A stretch of 56,237 nt of DNA, from contig NZ_BDUC01000014.1 in NCBI RefSeq assembly GCF_002218085.1, positions 1-56,237 on the forward strand, written 5' to 3'. Shown here piece after piece: positions 18,475 through 28,413 of the stretch. This DNA is from Tolypothrix sp. NIES-4075 (GTDB lineage: Bacteria > Cyanobacteriota > Cyanobacteriia > Cyanobacteriales > Nostocaceae). The notes beneath the pieces are model-generated. The model was not told where the DNA came from and did not search any database. It worked only from the letters and a program-made list of their open reading frames with translations. Position numbers and translations under genes: made by a program. Position 1 is the first letter of the stretch. Each line of letters starts with the position of its first letter.

Positions 18475-21400
18475 ATGATGAAGAGAAATCAAGGGTATTT
18501 ACTGTGTCTTACACTAGCAAGTGCTTTGTTTGCAAACACACTACCAGTATTTGGTCGCACTACTAATCCTGTTGGTAACATAGGCGACGGTGCAGCTTTA
18601 TTACCTACAGGTCAAATAATCACACCCGCAGCAGCACCAGGCTCTACTTTTGCACCTTTGCCAACTGATTTACGTACAGATGGTACTGCTGATGCAGCCG
18701 AGGCTGTAAGTACAGCCCTGAGTCCAGATGGTAAAACTTTACTGGTGCTCACCAGTGGCTACAATCAAAACTTTAGGGACGAAAATACTGGTAGTAATAT
18801 TGATTATCCTGTACTAGATCCGACCACTGGCAAACCTACTGCGACAAGAACGACAAAAGCAGAATGGGTTTTTGTCTATGCTGTTAATAGTGGTAAGTTG
18901 CTTAAACAGCAGCAGATCAACATTCCCAATACTTATAATGGTTTAGCTTGGGCGCAAGATGGTCAACGTTTCTATGTATCAGGTGGGATTGACGATCGCA
19001 TTTATGTTTATACCTTAAACGGCAACCAGTATGTACCAGATGCCCCATTTATTTTACTAGGACACAATTCTAATCAAACTGCTCCATTCCCTAAATATGA
19101 TGGTGGTTTGTTAAAAAACACACCTGCCAGCCAACTAGCAACGGGAGCAGTCGTCGCAGGTGTTGCAGTTAGTAAAGACGGCAAAACTCTAGTTGCGGCT
19201 AATTTTGAGAACGACTCTATATCAATTGTTGATACTAATACTCGTCAGGTACTGCGGGAAATTCAGTTCTTTAAACCGGGTGATAAAGAAGCAACGGGAG
19301 AATTTCCCTTTGATATAGCCCTAAAGAGTACAAACGGTGGTTTAGCTGATAAAGCTTTCATCAGCAGCCAGCGAGATAATGAAGTGCTTGCTGTTAATAT
19401 TAATTCTGGCGAAATTACCCGAATCCCTGTAAGTAGTCAACCAAACAAAATACTACTTTCATCAGACCAAAATCGACTTTATGTAGCTAACGGTAACAAT
19501 GACTCAATTTCAGTCATCGATACAAATACTGATAAAGTCGTTCAAACCATCTCTTTGTCTCGACCTGGAGATAAATACAAAGGTGCAAACCCCAATTCCC
19601 TAAGTCTTTCTCCAGACCAACAAACATTATATGTCACCTTAGGTGGTGAGAATGCTGTTGCCGTTGTCGATTTACAATTAGGTCAGGTAATTGGACGCAT
19701 ACCCACAGGCTGGTATCCAAATTCTGTAAGTATTAGTCCAAATGGTAAAAGGCTCTACGTTGTCAATGCCAAGAGTAATTCCGGTCCTAACCCTTCTAAC
19801 AGTCGGACAACACCAGCAGGACAAGCACGTAACACAAATTTTAGAAATGATTACACCTGGGCTTTGGAAAAAGCTGGACTTTCAATTATTCCGGTTCCAC
19901 AGCGCGGTTCATTGGCAAGACTTTCAGCACAGGTAGATGAAAATAACGGTTTTGACAATCGTCGTCCTGACCCCATAATGAGGTTGTTACAGAAAAAGAT
20001 TAAGCACGTTATCTACATAGTTAAAGAGAACCGTACTTATGACCAGGTACTCGGTGACTTGCCTGTGGGGAATGGTGATCCGGCATTGACTTTATTCCCA
20101 CAACTCATTTCACCAAACCATCACAAACTTGCTTCCGACTTTACCACCTTTGATAACTTCTATGACAGTGGTGAATCGAGTGGGGTGGGTTGGAACTGGT
20201 CTACCTATGCTCGGACAACAGACTACACAGAGAAAACCCAATCAGTTCTCTACGGTAATGCAGGGTTTAACGGTTTAACCTATGACTACGAAGGTACTAA
20301 TCGCAACATTAGCCTTGGACTTCCACAAACTTCTTCTAATGCTTCTTCAGTGAATACGCGTCTAACCGGACTTTTAGATCCAACAGGTCAGTCTTCTATC
20401 TTACCTGGAAACACAGATGTGGATGCTCCAGAGGGAGATGGTGATCTAGGAACTAATGTGATTGGTGGCTATCTTTGGGATACAGCACTACGTGCTGGTA
20501 AGACTGTTCGCAATTATGGTTTCTTTGTAGACAACGGAATTCCTTACACCAGTAGTCAGACTGATCCAACACAGCCTGATCCTAATAACCCGGCTTATAT
20601 ACCAATTTCCCCAACTCCTTACGCTAACAATATTCCCCAAGCTCCTGTTACAAAGTCTGTATTGTTAGATAAAACCGATCTTTACTTCCGTTCATTCGAT
20701 CAAAATAATGCTGATATTTATTTGTACAACGAATGGGAAAGGGATCTGAAGCAAAATGGACTACCCAATTTAATGCTTGTGCGTTTATCTCACGATCATT
20801 TTGGTTCCTTTGGTACTGCTTTGTTTGGGCTAAATACTCCTGAACTGCAAATGGCTGATAATGACTATGCAGTAGGCAAGTTGGTAGAAAAAATTTCTCA
20901 CATGCCAGAGTGGAAGGAAACAGCAATTTTCATCATTGAAGATGACTCCCAAAATGGTCCAGATCACGTTGATTCCCATCGCTCTTTAGCCTACATTATC
21001 TCTCCTTACATCAGACGCCGTGCGCTTGTCAGCACTAATTACAATACTGTTAGTATGCTGCGAACAATGGAAGACTTACTGGGTATTAGTTACCTCAGTA
21101 TAAATGATGCCAATGCCGAACCAATGTCAGATGCCTTCACTAGAAGACCGGATTTCACACCTTACACAGCTGTTGTGCCAAGTAACTTGTGTGTTGCTCC
21201 TGTAGATCCCAATTTAGTGCCTGCGTGTAAAGACCAAAATGTAAAGAAAACAGCAGCTATGCCAATTCTCCGGAATAAAACTTGGTGGGCTGAGATAACA
21301 AAAGATTTCAATTTTAGAGGTGAAGATAAGCTTGATCCTGAAGAATTTAATGAGATTCTTTGGGCAGGAATTAAGGGTGATAATATTCCCTATCCAGAAG

Positions 21401-21495
21401 AACGTAGCCGTGCAAACTTGCGGCAAAATCGTGCTGCGCTTCTAAAACGTTGGCAATTAAGTGAAAATCTTCGCTCTGCTGAAGCTAAGAAGTAA
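18475..21495 (+). CDS. Exported YVTN beta-propeller plus phosphoesterase fusion
   Basis: This 1006-residue protein has a signal peptide (cleavage near residue 28) and a seven-bladed-type propeller (~60-480) with repeated units such as DTNTDKVVQTISLSRPGD, ALSPDGKTLLV and SISPNGKRLYVVNAKS. A phosphoesterase domain of the phospholipase C/acid phosphatase type (PF04185) follows from ~508: HVIYIVKENRTYDQVLGD with the ENR(S/T)(F/Y)D signature, LSHDHFGSFGT (~773), and FIIEDDSQNGPDHVDSHRS (~820-838) carrying metal-ligand Asp/His. It would act in the periplasm or outside the cell on phosphate esters. ATG 18475 is used; 18478 is equally possible. Confidence 0.85.
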   Translation: MMKRNQGYLLCLTLASALFANTLPVFGRTTNPVGNIGDGAALLPTGQIITPAAAPGSTFAPLPTDLRTDGTADAAEAVSTALSPDGKTLLVLTSGYNQNFRDENTGSNIDYPVLDPTTGKPTATRTTKAEWVFVYAVNSGKLLKQQQINIPNTYNGLAWAQDGQRFYVSGGIDDRIYVYTLNGNQYVPDAPFILLGHNSNQTAPFPKYDGGLLKNTPASQLATGAVVAGVAVSKDGKTLVAANFENDSISIVDTNTRQVLREIQFFKPGDKEATGEFPFDIALKSTNGGLADKAFISSQRDNEVLAVNINSGEITRIPVSSQPNKILLSSDQNRLYVANGNNDSISVIDTNTDKVVQTISLSRPGDKYKGANPNSLSLSPDQQTLYVTLGGENAVAVVDLQLGQVIGRIPTGWYPNSVSISPNGKRLYVVNAKSNSGPNPSNSRTTPAGQARNTNFRNDYTWALEKAGLSIIPVPQRGSLARLSAQVDENNGFDNRRPDPIMRLLQKKIKHVIYIVKENRTYDQVLGDLPVGNGDPALTLFPQLISPNHHKLASDFTTFDNFYDSGESSGVGWNWSTYARTTDYTEKTQSVLYGNAGFNGLTYDYEGTNRNISLGLPQTSSNASSVNTRLTGLLDPTGQSSILPGNTDVDAPEGDGDLGTNVIGGYLWDTALRAGKTVRNYGFFVDNGIPYTSSQTDPTQPDPNNPAYIPISPTPYANNIPQAPVTKSVLLDKTDLYFRSFDQNNADIYLYNEWERDLKQNGLPNLMLVRLSHDHFGSFGTALFGLNTPELQMADNDYAVGKLVEKISHMPEWKETAIFIIEDDSQNGPDHVDSHRSLAYIISPYIRRRALVSTNYNTVSMLRTMEDLLGISYLSINDANAEPMSDAFTRRPDFTPYTAVVPSNLCVAPVDPNLVPACKDQNVKKTAAMPILRNKTWWAEITKDFNFRGEDKLDPEEFNEILWAGIKGDNIPYPEERSRANLRQNRAALLKRWQLSENLRSAEAKK

Positions 21496-21563
21496 CCAAG
21501 TTTAGGACTTACGCAACTGGTACATATATAGCAGATTGCGTTGTGATTAAATACACGTAGAGA

Positions 21564-21588
21564 AGAGACGTTCCAACGGAACGTCTCT
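21564..21588. repeat. Palindromic dispersed repeat / possible terminator
   Basis: AGAGACGTTCC, a three-base loop AAC, and GGAACGTCTCT form an 11-bp perfect stem in the gap between the phosphoesterase fusion and the porin. This AGAGACGTTCC type is a widely scattered cyanobacterial repeat as I recall. It may weaken read-through into the porin. Confidence 0.6.
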
Positions 21589-21647
21589 ACAAGGTTTTGA
21601 TTTTTTCGCGTTGATTGATATTAATTTGTTGGGTGTGAGGATAAATA

Positions 21648-23360
21648 ATGTTCAAGATGTTTTGGCAGTTGCTACCAATTTCACCAATTGCTTTAGGTAT
21701 ATTAGCGGTGGGAACTGCCATAACCCAGACAATTGCAGCACCAGTCTTGGCTGAAAGTTCTCAAGAACAAGATGGTAAAGCTGAGTTTATCAACTCCAAT
21801 ACGCTATCTCTAGAGAATAGTGATACCGAACTTGACACGGCAGAACAAGTTACATCTGTTTCTCAACTGTCGGATGTACAGCCTACAGATTGGGCATTCC
21901 AAGCATTGCAATCTTTAGTTGAGCGTTATGGATGTATTGCGGGTTATCCGAATGCAACCTATCGAGGGAACCGTGCTTTGACTCGTTATGAGTTTGCAGC
22001 TGGTCTGAATACTTGTTTGGAACGGATGAATCAACTGATTGCCACAGCAACAACTGACTTAGTGAAAAAAGAGGATCTAGTAACGTTGCAAAAATTACAA
22101 GAAAATTTTGCGGCAGAATTAGCTACCTTAAAAGGTCGAGTTGAAGTGTTGGAATCTCATTTGGAAACTGTAGAAAGACAGCAGTTCTCTACTACAACGA
22201 AATTGAATGGAGAAGCTATCTTTGGCATATCGGGGTTTGCCACCGGTCAAGATTCCACTAATGCTGATATTCCCAGAACAACTACCTTTAGCGATCGCAT
22301 CCGTTTGAATTTTGACACCAGTTTTACTGGTAAAGACTTGTTGCGAACTCGACTACAAGCTCTCAATTTCAACTACTTCTCCAGTCAAGCTGGTACTAAT
22401 AGTAGATTACCCGAAGGAACTCTGGCTTTTAATGCAGAGATTGATGATGAAGATCCAGCAAATAACGCTGTTACCCTCGATACTCTATATTATAGATTTC
22501 CACTTGGCAAGAAAACCTTCGTTACCTTATTCGCTAATGAAGGGGAAGTAGATGATTTTATCAATACTGTCAACCCTTTCTTGGATGGAGACGATGGGGC
22601 AAATGGTGCTTTATCAAGGTTTGGTAGCCGTAATTCAGTCTACTACTTTGTACCTCAAGGAACGGGGGTTGGGGTAACACATCAATTCTCTGATCAATTG
22701 GAATTGAGTTTGGGATACCTATCTAATACGGCTGCTAATCCCAGTCGCGACAATGGTATTTTCAATGGTTCCTATGGTGCGATCGCTCAAATAACTTTTC
22801 AACCCACTAAAAGCCTCAGTATAGGTTTAACCTATGTCAATGCCTATGACAATTTAGGAGAAGACCTCGCAACTCCAGGTACAGGCAGTAAAAAGGCAAA
22901 CTTGGGTTTAGCAACTGATCTACCCGTTTCAACCAATGCCTACGGTTTAGAAGCATCTTTGGAAGTAAATCCCCGTTTTTTGATTAATGCTTGGGCTGGT
23001 TATGTTAAAAGTCGAGTTATCGACGTAGGAGACGCTGATATTTGGACTTATGCAGTTGGTCTTGCCTTCCCTGATTTGGGTAAAAGAGGCAATTTAGCGG
23101 GGATTATTGTCGGTATGGAGCCGAAAGTCACCAGTGCCGATGGTGCGATCGCAAATGTTTTCTCAGATACAATTGAGCCACAAAACCGAGACTCAGCAAA
23201 AGATCGAAATACTTCTATGCATATAGAGGCTTTTTATAGCTACGCAGTTTCAGACAACATAACCATTACCCCTGGTTTGATTTGGCTAACTGCCCCTAAT
23301 CATGATGATCGAAACAGCGATGCTCTTCTTGGAGTTATTAGAACTACTTTTAACTTCTAA
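21648..23360 (+). CDS. SLH-domain outer-membrane porin (cyanobacterial OprB/iron-uptake porin type)
   Basis: This 570-residue protein has a signal peptide (~1-35), an SLH domain at ~75-125 (VQPTDWAFQALQSLVERYG, ALTRYEFAAGLNTCLERM) that anchors to peptidoglycan, a coiled coil (~135-180, LKGRVEVLESHLETVERQQ), and a C-terminal beta-barrel ending in Phe (IRTTFNF). This is the standard architecture of the main cyanobacterial porins. Placed after two secreted phosphoesterases, it may admit the released product, which is inferred. Confidence 0.88.
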   Translation: MFKMFWQLLPISPIALGILAVGTAITQTIAAPVLAESSQEQDGKAEFINSNTLSLENSDTELDTAEQVTSVSQLSDVQPTDWAFQALQSLVERYGCIAGYPNATYRGNRALTRYEFAAGLNTCLERMNQLIATATTDLVKKEDLVTLQKLQENFAAELATLKGRVEVLESHLETVERQQFSTTTKLNGEAIFGISGFATGQDSTNADIPRTTTFSDRIRLNFDTSFTGKDLLRTRLQALNFNYFSSQAGTNSRLPEGTLAFNAEIDDEDPANNAVTLDTLYYRFPLGKKTFVTLFANEGEVDDFINTVNPFLDGDDGANGALSRFGSRNSVYYFVPQGTGVGVTHQFSDQLELSLGYLSNTAANPSRDNGIFNGSYGAIAQITFQPTKSLSIGLTYVNAYDNLGEDLATPGTGSKKANLGLATDLPVSTNAYGLEASLEVNPRFLINAWAGYVKSRVIDVGDADIWTYAVGLAFPDLGKRGNLAGIIVGMEPKVTSADGAIANVFSDTIEPQNRDSAKDRNTSMHIEAFYSYAVSDNITITPGLIWLTAPNHDDRNSDALLGVIRTTFNF

Positions 23361-23408
23361 TTTGCTGTCATTTGACTTAATTAAATGTATCTACTTGAAG
23401 GATTTATC

Positions 23409-23867
23409 ATGAACAAAATACAATGCAGTTCAATTTTTTTCAGATGTAGCTTAACAACTGTTCTTTTATTAACAACAGTTTTTGTCGGGTGGACTCGCTC
23501 CGAGAAAACACTTGCAGAATGTGCCAATGGGACGAGCAACTGTGCTAACAAAGCTGAAAACTCCTCTTGTAATTCCAGAAATCCATACAACCTTGTTGCA
23601 GATACAAAAGCAACACGTAGAATCAAGATTTCTTGGGAGGTATGTCAAAAAAATGACTTTTATGAAGTGCGCTGGGGCGATGATAAAGATGATATGGAGC
23701 AGATCAAAGACCCAGCAGCACGTAATTGGACATACAACAGAGCAAAAGACCTCGTAAAATATACCTTTAAAGTGCGTGGATGCAATACTCCTGCTGCTCA
23801 AGATACTGCTAAAGAGCCAGATTGTACTCCCTGGCAGGAATTCATTGTGACAACACCTGACTGGTAA
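23409..23867 (+). CDS. Small exported Cys-containing protein, fibronectin III-like
   Basis: ATG 23409 gives 152 residues with a signal peptide (MNKIQCSSIFFRCSLTTVLL, cleavage near LAE). The mature protein has about seven cysteines (AECANGTSNCANK, SSCNSRN, EVCQKN, VRGCNTP, PDCTPW). Strand patterns such as IKISWEVC, YEVRWGDD and YTFKVRGC resemble a fibronectin type III or similar Ig-like domain. No enzyme motif. It follows the porin by 48 bases and is probably part of the same secreted set. Confidence 0.65.
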   Translation: MNKIQCSSIFFRCSLTTVLLLTTVFVGWTRSEKTLAECANGTSNCANKAENSSCNSRNPYNLVADTKATRRIKISWEVCQKNDFYEVRWGDDKDDMEQIKDPAARNWTYNRAKDLVKYTFKVRGCNTPAAQDTAKEPDCTPWQEFIVTTPDW

Positions 23868-24001
23868 TGTTTTGAGTTGGTGCAGATATAGGGGTGGATA
23901 CATCAACGACACTGTTGGCGAAATATTGCTTAACATTAAAAAGTGATAAAAGCCAATCAATTTGGAGAAATCGTGACTTATTGCAGCAGTTTTGGCACCA
24001 A

Positions 24002-24291
24002 TCAGAAACTGTCAACCAGAAGTTTTATTTCTTGAACAAATCGATTAAGTGCTTTCTGTGCTGCTTTGTAAGCTGAAGCTTGCCGTCCCAACTTCAATTC
24101 AAATAAAATGCGAAGCGCTAACGCGCCGCTTTGCTAACGCGTATCGCCTCAAAATCTATAACGTCATGCACAAAATTAATGGCTGACCGTTTCTTAAGCT
24201 CTAAATTTTCTTTCTGAAGATTCTGTACTTGGGTTCGGAGCCTCGGAATCTCCAGATCAGACCGTGTATTACATGGAAAAGCTATTTTAAC
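24002..24291 (-). pseudogene. Gene remnant split by a 38-bp dispersed repeat
   Basis: On the minus strand two coding-like stretches, LRTQVQNLQKENLELKKR...INFVHDVIDFE and LFELKLGRQASAYKAAQKAL...VQEIKLLVDSF, are separated by a 38-bp G+C-rich repeat at 24110-24147 made of GCTAACGCG and GCGAAGCGCTA units. Thirty-eight is not a multiple of three, so the insertion breaks the frame. No start codon remains. The parent looks like a short coiled-coil protein, unidentified. The rest of 23868-24514 is leader sequence of the AraC gene. Confidence 0.45.
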
Positions 24292-24514
24292 TTATTCTTT
24301 AAGCACTTTTTAATTTTACCCTGTATACACATGTAATCACCCGCATACATGAAAAGCGCTTGTTGAAAACCTAGTATACTGTACGGTTGAAGACAACTCA
24401 GTTGTGAAGCCAAACTTCACTTTATAGGATAAAAGGTACAGGAGTGAAACTTAAAGAAAGCAAAGATATTCGGTACTCTTGTTGCCCAACTTCATAGCCT
24501 AGTGGAGAGGAGTA

Positions 24515-25408
24515 ATGGGAAAAGAAAAACCTTTTGTGGTTGATCCAACCCAGGAGAATGCTTTCTCAAACATTTTCCCGTCACCGCCTGTGCTTTCTAG
24601 CCACAAAGCGGGCTGGAGTGGCATTCGTCTGGAATACCATCGTCAGTCAATGTGGGAAACCCCTGACTACTGCTTAGAAAATCATGTAATTAGCGTCAAT
24701 TTAGGACAGACCAATCGGCTAGAGCGAATAATTGACGGACGGTTTCAAAAAGCTTCCATGTTGACTGGCAATGTGGGACTTTATCCTGCCCACTTGCAGC
24801 AAAAGCACCTTTGGGATGGGAAAGCAGAGTTTCTCTTGCTAAGTCTTGAAATTGAGCTAGTTGCCTACAAAGCCTGTGAGTTGCTAGGGACAAATGAGAT
24901 TGAACTGGTGCCACATCTGGTGATTCAAGATCCACTAATTCAACAAATTGGATTGGCATTAAAAGCCGAACTAGAGTCGGATGGATTGGGTGGTCGCCTT
25001 TATGTGGAATCAATGGCAAATGCTTTGATAATCCATCTGCTACGGCAGTATTCAACCCAAGAAAAGAACATTCCCACTTATCAAGGGGGATTACCTCAGC
25101 AAAAGTTAAAGGAAGTAACAGACTACATCCACGACCATTTAGAGCAGAATATCTCTCTGAATGAACTAGCAGTGACAGCCCAACTAAGTCCTCATCACTT
25201 CTGTCGGTTATTCAAGCAATCTACAGGCTTATCTCCTCATCAGTATTTAATTCTATCTCGTGTTGAACGTGCCAGACATCTGCTACTACAGGGAGAAATG
25301 GCACTTGCAGAAGTGGCTGTTGCTTGTGGATTCAGCCACCAAAGCCATCTCAATCGCCACTTTAAACGTCTGCTGGGAATAACGCCGAAAGCATTGCTGA
25401 AATCGTAG
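24515..25408 (+). CDS. AraC-family transcriptional regulator
   Basis: This 297-residue protein has an N-terminal effector or cupin-like region (1-~185) and a C-terminal double helix-turn-helix (~195-297): VTDYIHDHLEQNISLNELA, LSPHHFCRLFKQSTGLSPH, and the signature ALAEVAVACGFSHQSHLNRH followed by FKRLLGITP. GGAGAGGAG lies just before ATG. It is followed 117 bases later on the same strand by an oxidoreductase and a small protein that it probably regulates. Ligand unknown. Confidence 0.9.
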   Translation: MGKEKPFVVDPTQENAFSNIFPSPPVLSSHKAGWSGIRLEYHRQSMWETPDYCLENHVISVNLGQTNRLERIIDGRFQKASMLTGNVGLYPAHLQQKHLWDGKAEFLLLSLEIELVAYKACELLGTNEIELVPHLVIQDPLIQQIGLALKAELESDGLGGRLYVESMANALIIHLLRQYSTQEKNIPTYQGGLPQQKLKEVTDYIHDHLEQNISLNELAVTAQLSPHHFCRLFKQSTGLSPHQYLILSRVERARHLLLQGEMALAEVAVACGFSHQSHLNRHFKRLLGITPKALLKS

Positions 25409-25525
25409 CAAGAATGTGCAACTTTCTCAAGAATGTGCAAGACTCATGAAAGTTAGCTCTCTATTTTAGTGTCAGTGCCAAAAATATCATCCTCAAGAGT
25501 CTACTAACACGAATAAGGGGAATTC

Positions 25526-26506
25526 ATGAGAGCAATTCGAGTGCATCAATTTGGTAGTCCAGAGGTGATGCAGCTGGAAGAAATTCCTGCTCCTCAACCA
25601 GGAGCAGGAGAGGTCCTGATGCGAGTCCATGCAATTGGGGTGAATCCGTTTGATACCCGCTTACGAGCTGGAGAAGTTATGAAGCCGCCCCTTCCGTTCA
25701 TTCCAGGCGAAGATGCAGCAGGAGTAATTGAAGCTGTGGGAGCAGGAGTTACTTCCGTCAAGGTGGGAGACCGTGTCTACGGGGGGCAAAGCCACACGGG
25801 AACCTATGCTGAGTTATTGGTATATAAAGAATCAGAGGTTTATCCACTCCCAGAACGTATTTCCTTTTCCCAAGGTGCTGGCATTAAAGGTCCTTATTTT
25901 ACTGCCCACTATGCTTTGTTTGGCAGGGGTCGAGGGACACCTGGTGAAACAGTACTCGTGCATGGAGCCAGTGGTGGTGTGGGTATTGCCAGTGTACAAA
26001 TTGCCAGAATGTCGGGCTTTCATGTCATCGGCACTGCCAGTTCTCAACGAGGGCGCGCGCTTGTCCTTGATTCAGGCGCTCATGCAGTGGTTGACCATTC
26101 CGACTCTCACTACATAGATCAACTACTGGAATTAACTCAAGGTCGTCGGTTTGACCTGATTCTGGAAATGAAGAGTGATGTCAATCTGGCTCCCGATGCA
26201 AAGTTAATCGCACCAGGTGGACGAATTGTTATGATTGGCGGACAGGATGTGGGTGAAGGGATGAGTGGACGAGCGGAATTTAATCCCTTTGAAATCCTAT
26301 TTAAAAACGCTGAAATTGTCGGCTTGTTTATCATGCTTGCCCCTGCTGCGGAAATTGCCCGTATTCAAGCCACTATCTTTGCAGGTTTAGAGAATGGTAC
26401 ACTCCGCCCCATTGTTGGTCAAGAGATGCCACTGGCCTCAGCAGCTGAGGCTCACCGAGCAATTGATAAAAGTGGTGCTTACGGAAAAATCATTTTAATT
26501 CCCTAA
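25526..26506 (+). CDS. Zn-independent MDR-family quinone oxidoreductase
   Basis: This 326-residue enzyme of the medium-chain dehydrogenase/reductase superfamily, quinone reductase group, starts MRAIRVHQFGSPEVMQLEE. A GroES-like fold follows (GVNPFDTRLRAGEV, PFIPGEDAAGVIEAVGAGV). The NADPH-binding motif is VLVHGASGGVGIASVQIAR (~152-170). The zinc-binding cysteines of alcohol dehydrogenases are absent. AGGGG precedes the ATG. It sits between an AraC regulator and a small ferredoxin-fold-like protein, a layout often linked to electrophile or redox stress response. Confidence 0.88.
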   Translation: MRAIRVHQFGSPEVMQLEEIPAPQPGAGEVLMRVHAIGVNPFDTRLRAGEVMKPPLPFIPGEDAAGVIEAVGAGVTSVKVGDRVYGGQSHTGTYAELLVYKESEVYPLPERISFSQGAGIKGPYFTAHYALFGRGRGTPGETVLVHGASGGVGIASVQIARMSGFHVIGTASSQRGRALVLDSGAHAVVDHSDSHYIDQLLELTQGRRFDLILEMKSDVNLAPDAKLIAPGGRIVMIGGQDVGEGMSGRAEFNPFEILFKNAEIVGLFIMLAPAAEIARIQATIFAGLENGTLRPIVGQEMPLASAAEAHRAIDKSGAYGKIILIP

Positions 26507-26523
26507 TAAATAAGGAGGGCATA

Positions 26524-26820
26524 ATGCAGTTTTTAGTAATAGCACGGGTAGTAGAAGGTACGCCAGTAGAGAACCTTTTACCATTGGTGAAGCCGGAATC
26601 CGCGAAGATTTGGGAGTACTATGCAGCCGACAGCATTCGCGGTGTTTATTATATTGCTGATATGAGTGGAGCTGTCTTGATATACGAAGCAGCCAATCTA
26701 GAGTCAGTACAAGCAGCAGTTACCCAATTACCAATGGTGCAATCTGGAGTACTGCAAACTGAGATTCTTCCTCTCAAACCTTACACTGGGATTAAAGAAT
26801 TGTTTGCACAACCAGGGTGA
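26524..26820 (+). CDS. Small protein, dimeric alpha-beta barrel type
   Basis: The 98-residue protein starts 18 bases after the oxidoreductase, with GGAGG at the right spacing. MQFLVIARVVEGTP, IRGVYYIADMSGAVLIYEA, and VQAAVTQLPMVQSGVLQTEI give the beta-alpha-beta pattern of muconolactone-isomerase or YCII-like small proteins. It is probably a partner of, or co-regulated with, the oxidoreductase. Catalytic role cannot be shown. Confidence 0.7.
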   Translation: MQFLVIARVVEGTPVENLLPLVKPESAKIWEYYAADSIRGVYYIADMSGAVLIYEAANLESVQAAVTQLPMVQSGVLQTEILPLKPYTGIKELFAQPG

Positions 26821-27398
26821 GAATTTATCCACGATAATTTGCGAAAATTTTAATATTGAAGTCTGCTTTAGACATAAGTCTTCAAATAATTCCCGCAGCC
26901 CTTGAAAAATTCGGGCGCGAACTAGACTCAAGAAAGCAACCAGAGAGGGAGAAAAGAAGTTGATTCGCCAAAACTAGCCGTTGACGGGGGGGTCTACGCT
27001 TTTAGTCTTTGAATAAGTCTGAAACTCTTCCAGTAAATACCATTAGCAAAAAGCAAGTGCTATTTTCCCCCACAACAGCCACTCTACCGCTTAAAGCCTG
27101 AGAAATTAGCAAGTCTCATTAAAGAAAACGCTCAGGATGCTTATTATTCCGTGGAATAATAAGTATTCCTTAAGTACAGTCAAGTAAAGCTAAGGCTTGT
27201 TTAATCTTGCCCTTAATTGCCCCTTGAAGCATTAACCTTTAGTTAAAAAGCTGGTTTAAGTAGTGCGATCGCCTTTTCATACCAACAAAATGGGGTAGTT
27301 TTACGGAAGCTGTTACCAAGGGCAAACTAGCCTGTAAGTACTTCTTGGCTTAGGCATCCACCTAGTGGCAACTTGGCTATATTTACGCCATCTTGGGG
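26821..27398. other. Gap with a Tn3-like terminal repeat candidate
   Basis: No gene is supported. GGGGTCTACGCTTTTAGTCT, continuing into TTGAATAAGTCTGAAACTC (26989-27030), closely matches 28414-28457 in the same orientation and resembles the GGGG-started ~38-bp ends of Tn3-family elements. CTTGGCTATATTTACGCCA at 27371-27389 recurs at 28379-28397, so the intervening gene is framed by repeats. Confidence 0.4.
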
Positions 27399-28205
27399 TT
27401 AGTAGGTAATGCTTTCGAGTGTATGCGTCTGTGCATCATATTGCATTACCGATGTATAAGTATCACATGCTTGAGAATCATTCTGACTACATAAACTTTT
27501 TAACGTGCTTTCAATTTTATTTAATTTATTGCAGTCTTCTACGTTTTTGTCATGGTAGCAACTGTCAATAAGTATTATAGCTTCCTGATGAGCTTGTTCA
27601 TAAATACGAGAATTCCCCGTTTGATTAGCTTGTTGTCTAGGTCTTGTAGACGCATTTTTTGTAGATGTATTTTTTAGCGATAAAGTATGGGTATTTGTCA
27701 ATTTCCATCCACTACTAGTACGTTTCCAGGTATCTTGAGATGTACTTTCTAATGAAATCGGCTTATAAAATTGAGGATTTTTAGGGTCTGTGAGAATTCC
27801 GTTAATATATCCAACACCCACTACTGTCGCAGTTTGACCATTAATTTGAATCTGTTTAAATTCACTGCGAGCGTTGATTTTACTTAAAATCTGAAAAAAC
27901 TTCTGTATTTCCTGACTTTGTTGCTGTAAATTTGTGCTTCTTCCGTCAAGTCCAATACTACTATACTCTGGGGCATAGTAAGAATATAACTGGTTAATAT
28001 CTTTACGCTCGATAGCCGCATTCATGGCTTGGTATACTTGAATAATTGCTTGTTTATCAGCTTGTTTACTAGCTTGATTATTTTGAGCAATAGCCTTTTT
28101 GGGAAAAGAAGATTTATCTATACTCTGTGCTTGTGTTGGAGCAGTCCAACCAATTCCACTAGCACTGACGAACAAAGCACACAAAAGTGAAGATAATTTT
28201 TGCAT
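27399..28205 (-). CDS. Exported SnoaL/DUF4440-like protein
   Basis: ATG 28205 gives 268 residues with a signal peptide (MQKLSSLLCALFVSASGIGW, cleavage near TQAQS). A SnoaL/NTF2-type domain follows at ~45-175 (AIIQVYQAMNAAIERKDINQ, LYSYYAPEYSSIGLDGR, TWKRTSSGWKLTNTHTLS). The C-terminal ~85 residues carry four cysteines (DSCYHDKNVEDCNKL, LCSQNDSQACDTY) and look like a separate disulfide-linked helical unit. NTF2-like folds bind small ligands or act as accessory domains. The gene is framed by repeats, consistent with arrival as part of a mobile unit. Confidence 0.75.
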   Translation of the reverse strand: MQKLSSLLCALFVSASGIGWTAPTQAQSIDKSSFPKKAIAQNNQASKQADKQAIIQVYQAMNAAIERKDINQLYSYYAPEYSSIGLDGRSTNLQQQSQEIQKFFQILSKINARSEFKQIQINGQTATVVGVGYINGILTDPKNPQFYKPISLESTSQDTWKRTSSGWKLTNTHTLSLKNTSTKNASTRPRQQANQTGNSRIYEQAHQEAIILIDSCYHDKNVEDCNKLNKIESTLKSLCSQNDSQACDTYTSVMQYDAQTHTLESITY

Positions 28206-28413
28206 TGAGTAATACATTTAATGTTTTTATACACCTCAATATACAGTAGATATTCCATGTATACTAAAAAATGCTTGGAAATCAACTTTTATACAATGTG
28301 CGAACGAAAGAATAAGGATTTTCACTGTGTTACTGCATACTAAAAGTTGAGCATTTATACTACTTGCCCCAAGTGAAAGCTTGGCTATATTTACGCCAAA
28401 ATAGCCAAAAATT

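Noticed and set aside
23469..23960. Long antisense frame opposite the small Cys-containing exported protein
   Set aside because: It is the shadow of the plus-strand gene, which has a clear signal peptide and follows the porin.
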